DNA of 5,609 nt from DATJGF01 sp035495315 (GCA_035495315.1 DATJGF010000022.1:1-5609), one strand, 5' to 3'. Positions 1-5,034 are shown, numbered from the stretch's first letter. The notes: a model not told the origin generated them from the letters alone. Program-made: numbers and translations.

Positions 1-151
1 CGGCCAGTGGGGACCCGTTCCCCAAGTTGTTGCAGAGCGGGACGCCTTTGCCGGGCCATTGTCCCGACGGTAACCAATGATTGCCATCCGCGATATGCAG
101 GAGCCGCTCGTCGTCTGTCCGAAGCAACCGAACCCTCTTGGAAAGATGCAT
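1..151 (-). CDS. Possible partial open frame at the left edge, unknown product
   Basis: A minus-strand frame starts at an ATG (bases 151-149) and stays open for 50 codons to the window edge, so its end is not visible. The translation contains stretches such as TDDERLLHIADGNHWLPSGQ that read like ordinary protein, but I recognise no family. No clear ribosome binding site precedes the ATG. The frame lies just outside the terminus of the degraded IS element at about 191, so it may be the remainder of the gene that the element landed in or beside. A second minus-strand frame, continuing from the transposase, is also open over the same bases, which weakens the case. Existence as a gene is doubtful. 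Confidence 0.2.
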   Translation of the reverse strand, partial: MHLSKRVRLLRTDDERLLHIADGNHWLPSGQWPGKGVPLCNNLGNGSPLA

Positions 152-203
152 TCGTCCACGAGCGGAGCCCAGGTGTGATTTGTTCAATGGTGGAGTTGAC
201 CCC

Positions 204-773
204 GTTAACCGGACACGCGTCGGGTTGGGAAAGAATGTACTCGCGCGGTGACCGGTAGCCCAATCGGGAGTGCGGGAGAACGGTGTTGTAGTCCTCCATC
301 CAGCTATCGCACGAGTGCAAAGGCTGCAGCGGCGTCCGGGATCAGGCCCCCGAACGTAATCTCGCCTGTCGCGGGCGAAGGCCACGCGCACTACCTCACC
401 GTTCCAGCAGGTAAACTCGAATGCATCCGAGCACCAGCGGCAATTCGAACGGATCGTTATAACCTGGCCATCTTCCGCGCGCAGCCGCCGTCGCACGGTG
501 TGGCGTTGGAGCAAGAGATCGTGCTTGCGCGTCAGGCGGTAGATGCGCTTGGCGTTGACCGGGGCCAAACCGTCGGCTCGCCGCTCGCGCTTTAAGAGCG
601 CGTTGATCCTCCGGTACCCATAGGTCGGGCGCGCGTCGACCCGGCGGCGGATCGAAGCGGTAAGCTCGACATGGCCGGGGCGCTCCTGGCGGCCCACGCC
701 GAGGCCGGGCACCATCGCGCCGTTAAAGGATATTCGACCGCGGTACGCCGAGGGTCTGGCTGACCCGCTTCAC
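204..773 (-). pseudogene. IS3-family transposase OrfB, catalytic core deleted and frameshifted
   Basis: OrfB of IS2-group elements carries the DDE integrase catalytic domain. Here the frame begins near the GTG at 773 (KRVSQTLGVPRSN), hits a stop at 723-725, and resumes in another frame with PTYGYRRINALLKRERR, VNAKRIYRLTRKHDLLLQRH, and then SNCRWCSDAFEFTCWNGEVV followed by RVAFARD near 370. In intact relatives the D-D-E catalytic region follows. Here the sequence jumps at about 361-372 directly to DYVR, which normally lies after the catalytic glutamate, so roughly 130 residues including the active site are missing. After another small frameshift the C-terminus WMEDYNTVLPHSRLGYRSPR is well kept (about 232-300). 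The usual stop is absent and the frame reads on through the element's end. Non-functional; the family assignment is from recall of IS2 OrfB. Confidence 0.88.
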
Positions 774-1000
774 GGGATATCTCCCGGAAGCGGCGAGCGC
801 GACAGCAAGATCGGTTTTTTTGCCCGAGCGAGCTCGAGAGCCTCCTTCAGGATCTCGACTTCCATGGTTTTGCGGCCCAGCAACGGCTGCAACTCGCGCA
901 CCCGCTCTTCCAGGCGGCGCACCTCCCCGCCGCCACCACCTCGTCATCGGCGCGAACGGCTCCCGAGCATGTTACCACTATTGTACAGGCTCAGACTGCG
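770..1000 (-). pseudogene. IS3-family OrfA, C-terminal relic
   Basis: OrfA of IS3-family elements is the DNA-binding partner of OrfB, with an N-terminal helix-turn-helix and a C-terminal leucine zipper. Only the C-terminal part survives: VRRLEERVRELQPLLGRKTM and VEILKEALELARAKKP, a heptad-like coiled segment, ending at a TGA (772-770) that overlaps the GTG start of the OrfB frame (773). A run of seven A on this strand (plus-strand T at 815-821) sits in the Ala-Lys-Lys codons and matches the kind of slippery site that makes the OrfAB fusion. Upstream of about 920 the frame is shifted, with ADDEVVAA visible in a different frame, and the helix-turn-helix is gone by about 1000. No function is expected. 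Confidence 0.78.
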
Positions 1001-1028
1001 CGTGAGCAGCGCAACGTGCAAGCGCACG

Positions 1029-1199
1029 ATGGAGCATTGGCGGAGAAATATCTGGGGACCTGATTGCATTCCCCTTTTCGAAACTTTTGATTTCTCGTCG
1101 ATGAGAGGTGACTGGGGCTACCGCTTCCTGATCTGCGGCGATGGCACACCAGAAAACGCTGTCTTCGTCACATTTTTGAGGGTTAAAGGAAGACGATAG
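1029..1199 (+). pseudogene. N-terminal piece of a decayed gene, possibly PAS-like
   Basis: A 56-codon plus-strand frame from the ATG at 1029 gives a compact, acidic, aromatic sequence including MEHWRRNIWGPDCIPLFETF and SSMRGDWGYRFLICGDGTPE, then NAVFVT, before an unrelated tail and a stop. It reads like the start of a small single-domain protein. From memory it resembles rhizobial hypothetical proteins of about 170-180 residues with a PAS-like fold, but I cannot confirm this. The frame is also open upstream of 1029 into the IS remnant, so the original start may differ. A second piece follows in another frame at 1205-1363, and the two together look like one gene with its middle deleted. A genuine small gene is the less likely alternative. 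Confidence 0.45.
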
Positions 1200-1204
1200 T
1201 GGAA

Positions 1205-1363
1205 ATGGTGCCCGTCACTCTCAAGGGTACGTTCAGCGTAAGCTTAACATTTGAACTTTTCAGAGCCGTTTTTTTGCCAATCACGTTGCAGCCGACTTGG
1301 TCCAAACAGCTAGTTTTCGGCTCGTTCAACTGCCGAGCTGTTGTTGGCAGGAAGGAAAACTGA
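1205..1363 (+). pseudogene. C-terminal piece of the same decayed gene, possibly PAS-like
   Basis: A 52-codon plus-strand frame, open from just after a stop at 1184-1186, contains LKGTFSVSLTFELFRAVFLP and TLQPTWSKQLVFGSFNCRAV, ending at TGA 1361-1363. The alternating hydrophobic strands ending in LVFGSFNCR look like the last beta strands of a PAS-type domain. It lies in a frame two bases off from the 1029-1199 piece, only a few bases downstream and on the same strand, which fits one ancestral gene that lost its central 60 or so residues and its frame. No ribosome binding site is evident before the ATG at 1205, so independent expression is unlikely. Its last 54 bases overlap, on the opposite strand, the end of the hypothetical gene at 1310-1759. 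Confidence 0.42.
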
Positions 1364-1759
1364 CCCGCTGCTGCTATTCGCGTCCGCGACCAAGCGCGTC
1401 TTATGGCCGGGGAAGGGCGGTTTGGCCCACCACCAGCGAACCGGTGCTTCTCCCTCTCCTTGAATGATGTACCGCCGCGCCTGCTGCAACTCTTGGCCGG
1501 TCATGTCGGACACCGAACTGTCGTAATTGCCGAAGATGGCACTGTGGAACTCGGGGTCTTTGACATCCGCGCTGATGACGTCGGTGGAGCGCGCTTCGAC
1601 GAGCAAGCCACAGAGGAACATGCCGGAGCCTTGTGCCAAATCGTCCTCAAGCTCGGCGAAGCTGCGATACCCGTTTGTTAGCCGACGAAACCGACGCCAG
1701 ACTTCGACATAACGCCACACTAACTTCTTCTGTTCGCCGGTGAGTTCGTTCTGGTCCAT
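1310..1759 (-). CDS. Hypothetical protein, 149 residues
   Basis: I recognise no family. The frame runs from an ATG (1759-1757) to TAG (1312-1310). The N-terminal half looks like a soluble, helical, charged protein (TGEQKKLVWRYVEVWRRFRR near residues 7-26, then FAELEDDLAQGSGMFLCGLL near 39-58), and a central part includes DMTGQELQQARRYIIQGEGE. There is no signal peptide or membrane segment. The last 40 or so residues are rich in Ser, Asn and Ala and overlap the decayed plus-strand gene fragment ending at 1363, so the true C-terminus may have been lost and replaced by read-through. The region before the ATG lacks a good Shine-Dalgarno site. A plus-strand frame at 1403-1681 is open opposite it but reads less like protein. 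Confidence 0.5.
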   Translation of the reverse strand: MDQNELTGEQKKLVWRYVEVWRRFRRLTNGYRSFAELEDDLAQGSGMFLCGLLVEARSTDVISADVKDPEFHSAIFGNYDSSVSDMTGQELQQARRYIIQGEGEAPVRWWWAKPPFPGHKTRLVADANSSSGSVFLPANNSSAVERAEN

Positions 1760-1826
1760 TGGATGGCCTAACTATGGAAGAACGTGACCGAGCTTAGTTA
1801 AGTTGCGGTTATTGCCGGTACTCTAC

Positions 1827-1979
1827 TCAGGTAACGTGGACTTCAGGATACACGTAGGTTGGGCGACGCTCCACGTTGTCGAGGTGCTCGATCACCTCGT
1901 CCTCAACCGGGGGCAAGCCGAGAAGCATCCCTGTCGATAACGGCCCGGCGTACGCCAGTTGCTTGGTCGACCAGTGGGT
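1827..1979 (-). pseudogene. Short minus-strand frame, possible gene relic
   Basis: Between a stop at 1982-1980 and a TGA at 1829-1827 the minus strand is open for 50 codons, with stretches such as GMLLGLPPVEDEVIEHLDNV followed by ERRPTYVYPEV that look coding. The only ATG inside (1928-1926) would give 33 residues. Upstream, other minus-strand frames are open in sequence (for example GVEALARIRALSFGEPIVGR from about 2060), which fits a frameshifted relic running from about 2110 to 1827. No family is recognised. Apart from this I see nothing firm between 1760 and 2167. Confidence 0.25.
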
Positions 1980-2167
1980 CTAGCTGAACGGTGTCGGAGC
2001 TTGACTTCTCCAAGCCAGGTACGGCGACCGACAATCGGTTCACCGAAGCTCAATGCCCGTATCCGAGCTAGCGCCTCAACGCCAGGTGATTCTTGTCGCT
2101 GGCTGGGCCCATGTTTTTAATCAAAGTTGAAAAGGTTTCTTAAGATTTCCCGCCGATCCTTTAGCAG

Positions 2168-2275
2168 ATGTCCGGAATCATGCCAGACCAAGCCGCGTCG
2201 ATGATCGCCGTAGGGGTAGGCGCAGCATTCTTAATCGGAGTGGTCGCCGTGGCGATTTGGATCCTTCGGCAGTAG
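2168..2275 (+). CDS. Tiny single-span membrane protein, 35 residues
   Basis: The frame runs from ATG 2168 to TAG 2273-2275. A short polar N-terminus (MSGIMPDQAASM) is followed by about 20 uninterrupted hydrophobic residues (IAVGVGAAFLIGVVAVAIWI, residues 13-32) and a short tail ending Leu-Arg-Gln. The charge layout (Asp outside, Arg after the helix) suggests N-out, C-in insertion in the inner membrane. A second ATG at 2180 (residue 5) is an equally possible start; neither has a strong Shine-Dalgarno site. Short proteins of this type are common and mostly uncharacterised in rhizobial genomes, so no function is proposed. It converges with another tiny membrane-protein frame ending at 2297. The clean hydrophobic pattern argues for a real gene, but length alone cannot prove it. 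Confidence 0.5.
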   Translation: MSGIMPDQAASMIAVGVGAAFLIGVVAVAIWILRQ

Positions 2276-2292
2276 CACGGATTTCCCCCGTG
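2276..2292. terminator. Weak hairpin between two convergent tiny genes
   Basis: CACGG (2276-2280) pairs with CCGTG (2288-2292) across a 7-base loop, directly after the stop of the upstream plus-strand gene and 5 bases beyond the stop of the minus-strand gene. The position suits a shared terminator. The 5-bp stem and the lack of a U tract make it weak. Confidence 0.22.
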
Positions 2293-2296
2293 AGCC

Positions 2297-2389
2297 TCAG
2301 GGAAATGCCGGCGCGCTCAGCAATGTGATCAGCGACACGATTGTTAGGATTACCAGTATCAGCAGCAAGAGCCGGGCGTCCCCCGTCAT
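2297..2389 (-). CDS. Tiny hydrophobic membrane peptide, 30 residues
   Basis: The minus-strand frame starts at ATG 2389-2387 and stops at TGA 2299-2297. After MTGDAR comes an almost unbroken Leu/Ile/Val helix (LLLLILVILTIVSLITLL, residues 7-24), then SAPAFP. This resembles small single-span membrane peptides; it could also be read as a signal-peptide-like leader with SAPA near the end. A purine-rich GGATAAGG lies a few bases before the ATG and is a fair ribosome binding site. TACGAT about 40 bases upstream could be a -10 box, without a convincing -35. The gene faces the 35-residue gene at 2168-2275. No family is recognised; the biased composition for a membrane helix in so short a frame is the main support. 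Confidence 0.45.
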   Translation of the reverse strand: MTGDARLLLLILVILTIVSLITLLSAPAFP

Positions 2390-2520
2390 GCGCCTTATCC
2401 CCGATAGAGGGCGGACAGGTGATCGTAAAATGGTTTAAATTCAGTAACGACGTACGTGAGCGGTATGGGCCGGAAAGCAGCGAATCTTTGTTACTCGTCA
2501 ATTCGACATTCTTGAAGAAC

Positions 2521-2543
2521 GCCCCGCCGTCATCAAGCGGGGC
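2521..2543 (-). terminator. GC-rich hairpin, first of a pair with identical stems
   Basis: GCCCCGC (2521-2527) and GCGGGGC (2537-2543) form a perfect 7-bp stem with a 9-base loop. Read on the minus strand it is followed by GTTCTT, a poor U tract. The stem is identical to that of the hairpin 44 bases further on. It may be a second terminator or a diverged copy of the same repeat. Confidence 0.35.
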
Positions 2544-2564
2544 TGCTCGAGTAAACCGCAGAAA

Positions 2565-2582
2565 GCCCCGCCGAAGCGGGGC
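2565..2582 (-). terminator. Intrinsic-terminator-like hairpin with UUCG loop
   Basis: GCCCCGC (2565-2571) and GCGGGGC (2576-2582) form a perfect 7-bp stem. On the minus strand the loop is TTCG closed by C-G, the very stable tetraloop type, and the stem is followed by TTTC. This shape is typical of rho-independent terminators in high-G+C alphaproteobacteria. No convincing minus-strand gene ends just upstream of it (from about 2600), so the transcript it would stop is unknown. Confidence 0.48.
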
Positions 2583-2722
2583 CAAGTCTGTTGGGATTTG
2601 TGATACCAGCCGTAGGCAGCCGCGCTTACCGCGTGAGAGACCGACACCGCCGGGACTATCAACGCGGACTCTCTATCCACTCTGTAGCTTTTCCACGACA
2701 CGGCGTATTGGCGAAAGGGGGC

Positions 2723-2968
2723 GATGACCGGCTGCTGCGCCATTCGACGGTGGTCAGCATCCAAGGCGAGAGTTATCCGCTGAAGAACAAGCGCCGCGCC
2801 GGCTTAACTCAAGGCGCCAAAAGCGGCAGCGGCATGATTAACGGGCTGGTCCAGGTGGGTCCACAGGGACTCCCGCTCGCCGCTCGCCAGATTCACAGCG
2901 ATCGCCCGCGTGCGCGGGCCTCTCCTGTGGACTCCCTGGACAGCCCCAAAGCGACGAGGGTGGGTTAA
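2723..2968 (+). pseudogene. IstB-like (IS21-family) ATPase, C-terminal relic
   Basis: IstB is the AAA+ ATP-binding helper of IS21-family transposition. Only its last 30 or so residues are seen: DDRLLRHSTVVSIQGESYPL followed by KNKRRAGL (about 2723-2812), which matches from memory the IstB ending DRLLHHS...I.GESYRL..KRR.GL. The Walker motifs and the rest of the ATPase domain are absent upstream. In the preceding 130 bases the frame is open but unrelated, and a trace (RIGERGR) of what may be the adjoining segment lies in another frame. Past the relic the frame stays open to TAA at 2966-2968 through a region containing an inverted repeat, so the tail is probably non-coding. No IstA or complete IS21 end is visible. 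Confidence 0.6.
2843..2946. repeat. Imperfect inverted repeat of about 24 bases with nested palindrome
   Basis: The left arm (2843-2867) contains GGGCT, GTCCAGG and TCCACAGG; the right arm (2924-2946) carries their exact complements, CCTGTGGA, CCTGGAC and AGCCC, interrupted by a small mismatch and a one-base bulge. The 56-base spacer contains a perfect palindrome, GCCCGCG-TG-CGCGGGC (2904-2919). The whole could fold as a long cruciform or RNA hairpin. It lies just past the IstB relic and may belong to the 3' end of that element or to a separate small repeat family. Confidence 0.6.
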
Positions 2969-3123
2969 GATTCAATCGGCGAACATCCCAAACCTAGCTT
3001 CAGCATTCAACCGGCGTTGACAAAACCAGCTCTCACTGCGCTCGACTACCTCTTTTATCGTTATCTCGGCTTTGTTCATCAATCCGCTTCAAGGTTGACG
3101 CGACAGCAGAGTCCTGGCGTTAT

Positions 3124-3147
3124 GCGGAATATCCGCTAATATCCGCT
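3124..3147. repeat. Perfect tandem decamer overlapping a short palindrome
   Basis: AATATCCGCT occurs twice in perfect tandem (3128-3137 and 3138-3147). The first copy overlaps GCGGA-ATA-TCCGC (3124-3136), so the site is both repeated and palindromic. It could be a protein-binding site ahead of the following frame, or a chance or slippage duplication. It is the clearest item in the otherwise featureless 2969-3153 stretch. Confidence 0.5.
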
Positions 3148-3153
3148 CTCTGG

Positions 3154-3501
3154 TTGGCCAGCGCGGCAACAGCTTCAGAAAATGAGGATCAACAATGTAC
3201 TAGCTTTGATTTTGAATTAAGGAACCGTTCCAAGGAGCCGACGCGCCGATCGGACCACTTCAGCCTCATCAAAACTCAGAACATTTGGACCATATCAAAC
3301 AACGCGCACATTGCCGATACGGGGCAGTTCCTGTCGTCCGATCCTCTTGAAATCGTCACGCGAGATATCGAGCGTGAAGCCGCGCAGATCACCTGGGGTG
3401 TCTATTCCACCGCGGTCCTCTTGGAGGGGCTTGGCGAGGAATTTGGTATCAATAGGTCGGCCAAATCGCCGTTCGAAATCCTCGTTCATCGTCTGAAATA
3501 G
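3154..3501 (+). CDS. Possible hypothetical protein, up to 115 residues
   Basis: The plus strand is open from a TTG at 3154 to TAG 3499-3501. No ATG and no Shine-Dalgarno site support this start, and the N-terminal 40 residues are low in hydrophobics. The second half looks more protein-like, with DPLEIVTRDIEREAAQITWG (around residues 62-81) and VLLEGLGEEFGI as probable helices. No family is recognised. The opposite strand is also open here (3295 to about 3550), and its reading is at least as convincing, so at most one of the two is real. It may be a fragment of a longer lost gene. Confidence 0.25.
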   Translation: MASAATASENEDQQCTSFDFELRNRSKEPTRRSDHFSLIKTQNIWTISNNAHIADTGQFLSSDPLEIVTRDIEREAAQITWGVYSTAVLLEGLGEEFGINRSAKSPFEILVHRLK

Positions 3502-3549
3502 CTGAAGCCATGAGCCAGGCTCGACGAGGGCCAGGTATTGCTCATTTAA
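3295..3549 (-). pseudogene. Possible minus-strand gene fragment opposite 3154-3501
   Basis: From an in-frame TAA near 3552 the minus strand is open for about 84 codons to a TGA at 3297-3295. It contains EQYLALVEPGSWLQLFQTMN, then EDFERRFGRP, DTPGDLRGFTLDISRDDFKR and RIGNVRVV. The first ATG in frame is at 3489-3487, but protein-like sequence continues upstream of it, and upstream of the TAA a different minus-strand frame (including CVWVAELISQRRNGINILDS) is open to about 3760. That fits a frameshifted relic. No family is recognised. Confidence 0.3.
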
Positions 3550-3699
3550 TTAGCTTATGAATGCATCGTGGTCTGTGTTGGTGACCCGAACTCTGTCATT
3601 TTCGAGACGGAGCTATCCAGGATATTGATTCCGTTTCGGCGTTGCGAGATCAGTTCTGCAACCCATACGCATTCGGTACGATTGGAATGCAACTTTGAC

Positions 3700-3783
3700 C
3701 CATGGCCCGGAGAACTGAAGAAGGATACAAGTCCTAAAGTGTTGCTGACCTCCGGCTACACGGCGCGCGCGCTCACGGGTACA
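3700..3783 (+). pseudogene. Scrap resembling a response-regulator receiver domain
   Basis: The translation PWPGELKKDTSPKVLLTSGY followed by TARALTG resembles receiver domains of two-component regulators around the fourth beta strand, where KVLLTSGYT carries the conserved Thr/Ser switch position. The phospho-acceptor aspartate strand upstream and the conserved Lys-Pro strand downstream are not visible. The frame continues without a stop into the TAXI protein downstream, but the sequence between (to 3918) reads as non-coding. I take this as an ancient gene scrap. The match is to a single short motif, so chance remains possible. Confidence 0.33.
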
Positions 3784-3900
3784 CATAGATTCGGGAGCAT
3801 TTTCTGGGTCTCGTCAAACCATTTTGTTGCGAGTAGCTCGCGGCGAACCTTCGAATCGGAAAGCGGTGGAGAAGCTGCCGTATCAGGACGTGCTCTAAAA

Positions 3901-3912
3901 AGGAGGGGAGGG
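3901..3912 (+). promoter_or_regulatory. Strong ribosome binding site deciding the start at 3919
   Basis: The purine tract AGGAGGGGAGGG, preceded by AAAA, ends 6 bases before ATG 3919. It is the only near-consensus Shine-Dalgarno site in the window. It fixes this ATG as the start even though the frame is open for another 117 codons upstream. Confidence 0.85.
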
Positions 3913-3918
3913 ATCGTA

Positions 3919-5034
3919 ATGGTCCGGTTGTCGTCATGCAAGGTTCTGGCCGTTATAGCGCTTATTATATTCGCACAGCCCTGGCGACCGTCGCTCGCTG
4001 AGCAACCACAGGCTGTCAATCGGGGGGTTGTCGAAATCGAGACCTCAGGCAGCTCCGGCATGTCGATCCGGCTGGTCGAAGATCTCGCGAACCTGGTCGA
4101 TGATGGAGCGACCCGTCGGGTCCTGCCGGTGGTTGGCAAAGGGGCGCTGCAGATCCTGGTTGACCTCAAGTACCTGCGCGGCATCGACATGGCAATCTTG
4201 CCGCTCGACGTACTCGAGTACGCGAAGGCGCAAAGACTGTATCCGGGCATTGAATCGTCTCTGACCTATATAACCAAGCTCCACAATGAGGAGTTTCACC
4301 TGCTAGCTGGCCCGGAGATACAGGACATCTCCGAGCTCAAAGATCGCAAGGTGAACGTGGATCTGCGGGGGAGCGGAACTTCGATTACCGCAACGCGGAT
4401 CTTCGAGATGTTAAAGATTCCGGTGAGCCTGACGAACGACTCCGAAGATGTCGCGCTGGATAAGCTACGTCGGGGCGACATCGCCGCCGTCGCGTTTGTC
4501 GGTGGGAAGCCTTCGCCTGCCTTCACATCTCTGAAAAGGGGCGAGGGCATTCACTTTCTGGCTATTCCCGTAAACGCGGAAATAGCGGCTGCTTATACGC
4601 CGACACGCCTGTCTGGGGTGGATTATCCCGAGTTGATTCCACAGGATAAGCCCGTCGAAACGATTGCAGTTGGCAATGTGCTCGCGGCGACCGAACTTCG
4701 TCAGTTGCCGGAGCGGTCACGAAACGTGGCCAACTTCGTCGACATCTTCTTTACCGGGTTTCAGTCGCTGCTGGCCCCGGGGCATCACCCAAAATGGAAC
4801 GAGGTAAACCTCGCGACCGAGTTGCCGGGTTTGCGCCGGTATGCGCCTGCCGATCACTGGCTGCAGCGCAACATGCAAATCGCCAAAGCGCCGAGTCCGG
4901 AGATGTTGCGAACTATGTTCTCCCGCTTTGTTGATGAGCGTCGGCAGGCAATTGGGGGCACAGCTATGACGCAGCAAGACAAGGACGCCTTGTTTCAGCA
5001 GTTCCAATCGTGGCAGCGGGAGCAGGCCCGGTGA
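3919..5034 (+). CDS. TAXI-family TRAP-type periplasmic solute-binding protein
   Basis: TAXI proteins are the periplasmic binding subunits of a branch of TRAP secondary transporters, related to NMT1-like binding proteins. The 371-residue product starts at the ATG with the strong Shine-Dalgarno site. Residues 1-27 form a Sec signal peptide (basic VRLSSCK, hydrophobic VLAVIALIIFAQ, cleavage near SLA/EQ). Family features follow in order: RRVLPVVGKGALQILVDLKY (66-85), GIDMAILPLDVLEYAK (88-103), YITKLHNEEFHLLAGPEI (117-134), the glycine-rich KVNVDLRGSGTSITATRIFE (144-163), and RRGDIAAVAFVGGKPSPAF (184-202). The usual glycine-rich start motif is replaced by ETSGSSGMS. A helical Gln-rich tail (350-371) extends past the typical family length of about 320, from memory. 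Its TGA overlaps the next ATG by one base. No TRAP membrane subunit is visible. The ligand cannot be inferred. Confidence 0.85.
   Translation: MVRLSSCKVLAVIALIIFAQPWRPSLAEQPQAVNRGVVEIETSGSSGMSIRLVEDLANLVDDGATRRVLPVVGKGALQILVDLKYLRGIDMAILPLDVLEYAKAQRLYPGIESSLTYITKLHNEEFHLLAGPEIQDISELKDRKVNVDLRGSGTSITATRIFEMLKIPVSLTNDSEDVALDKLRRGDIAAVAFVGGKPSPAFTSLKRGEGIHFLAIPVNAEIAAAYTPTRLSGVDYPELIPQDKPVETIAVGNVLAATELRQLPERSRNVANFVDIFFTGFQSLLAPGHHPKWNEVNLATELPGLRRYAPADHWLQRNMQIAKAPSPEMLRTMFSRFVDERRQAIGGTAMTQQDKDALFQQFQSWQREQAR

Larger units (their letters stand above)
191..1000 (-). mobile_element. Degenerate IS3-family (IS2-group) insertion sequence, one end retained
   Basis: Minus-strand translation recovers recognisable pieces of both transposase frames of an IS3-family element, in the correct order orfA then orfB. 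The orfB-side terminus appears kept at about 191-217: it begins TGGAGTTGACCCC and has GGACA further in, resembling from memory the pattern of IS2-group terminal repeats. No matching inverted copy is visible beyond orfA near 1000, so that end and the orfA N-terminus are lost. Several frameshifts, an in-frame stop and a deletion of the catalytic core make the element inactive. The right boundary is approximate. Confidence 0.85.

Noticed and set aside
248..595. Plus-strand open frame of 115 codons
   Set aside because: It is the reverse strand of the transposase relic, whose minus-strand motifs are clearly recognisable.
723..947. Minus-strand open frame of 74 codons as an intact gene
   Set aside because: It crosses from a shifted frame of orfA into the start of orfB; only its last 20 or so residues are genuine transposase sequence.
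1403..1681. Plus-strand open frame of 92 codons
   Set aside because: It is antisense to the more protein-like minus-strand frame 1310-1759, with no recognisable motif or ribosome binding site.
2178..2764. Longer open frames on both strands across 2178-2764
   Set aside because: They run through the paired GC-rich hairpins and the tiny membrane genes, are rich in Arg, Ser and Pro, and show no family motif.
2836..2975. Integron attC-like site
   Set aside because: The arms and the nearby TTAAC and GTTAAG look suggestive, but the required RYYYAAC and GTTRRRY core sites do not fit and no integrase or cassette is present.
3568..3918. N-terminal extension of the TAXI protein to an upstream GTG
   Set aside because: The strong Shine-Dalgarno site and the signal peptide both place the start at 3919; an extension would bury the signal peptide inside the protein.
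3756..4550. Minus-strand open frames opposite the TAXI gene
   Set aside because: They are typical antisense shadows of a high-G+C gene with clear family motifs on the plus strand.
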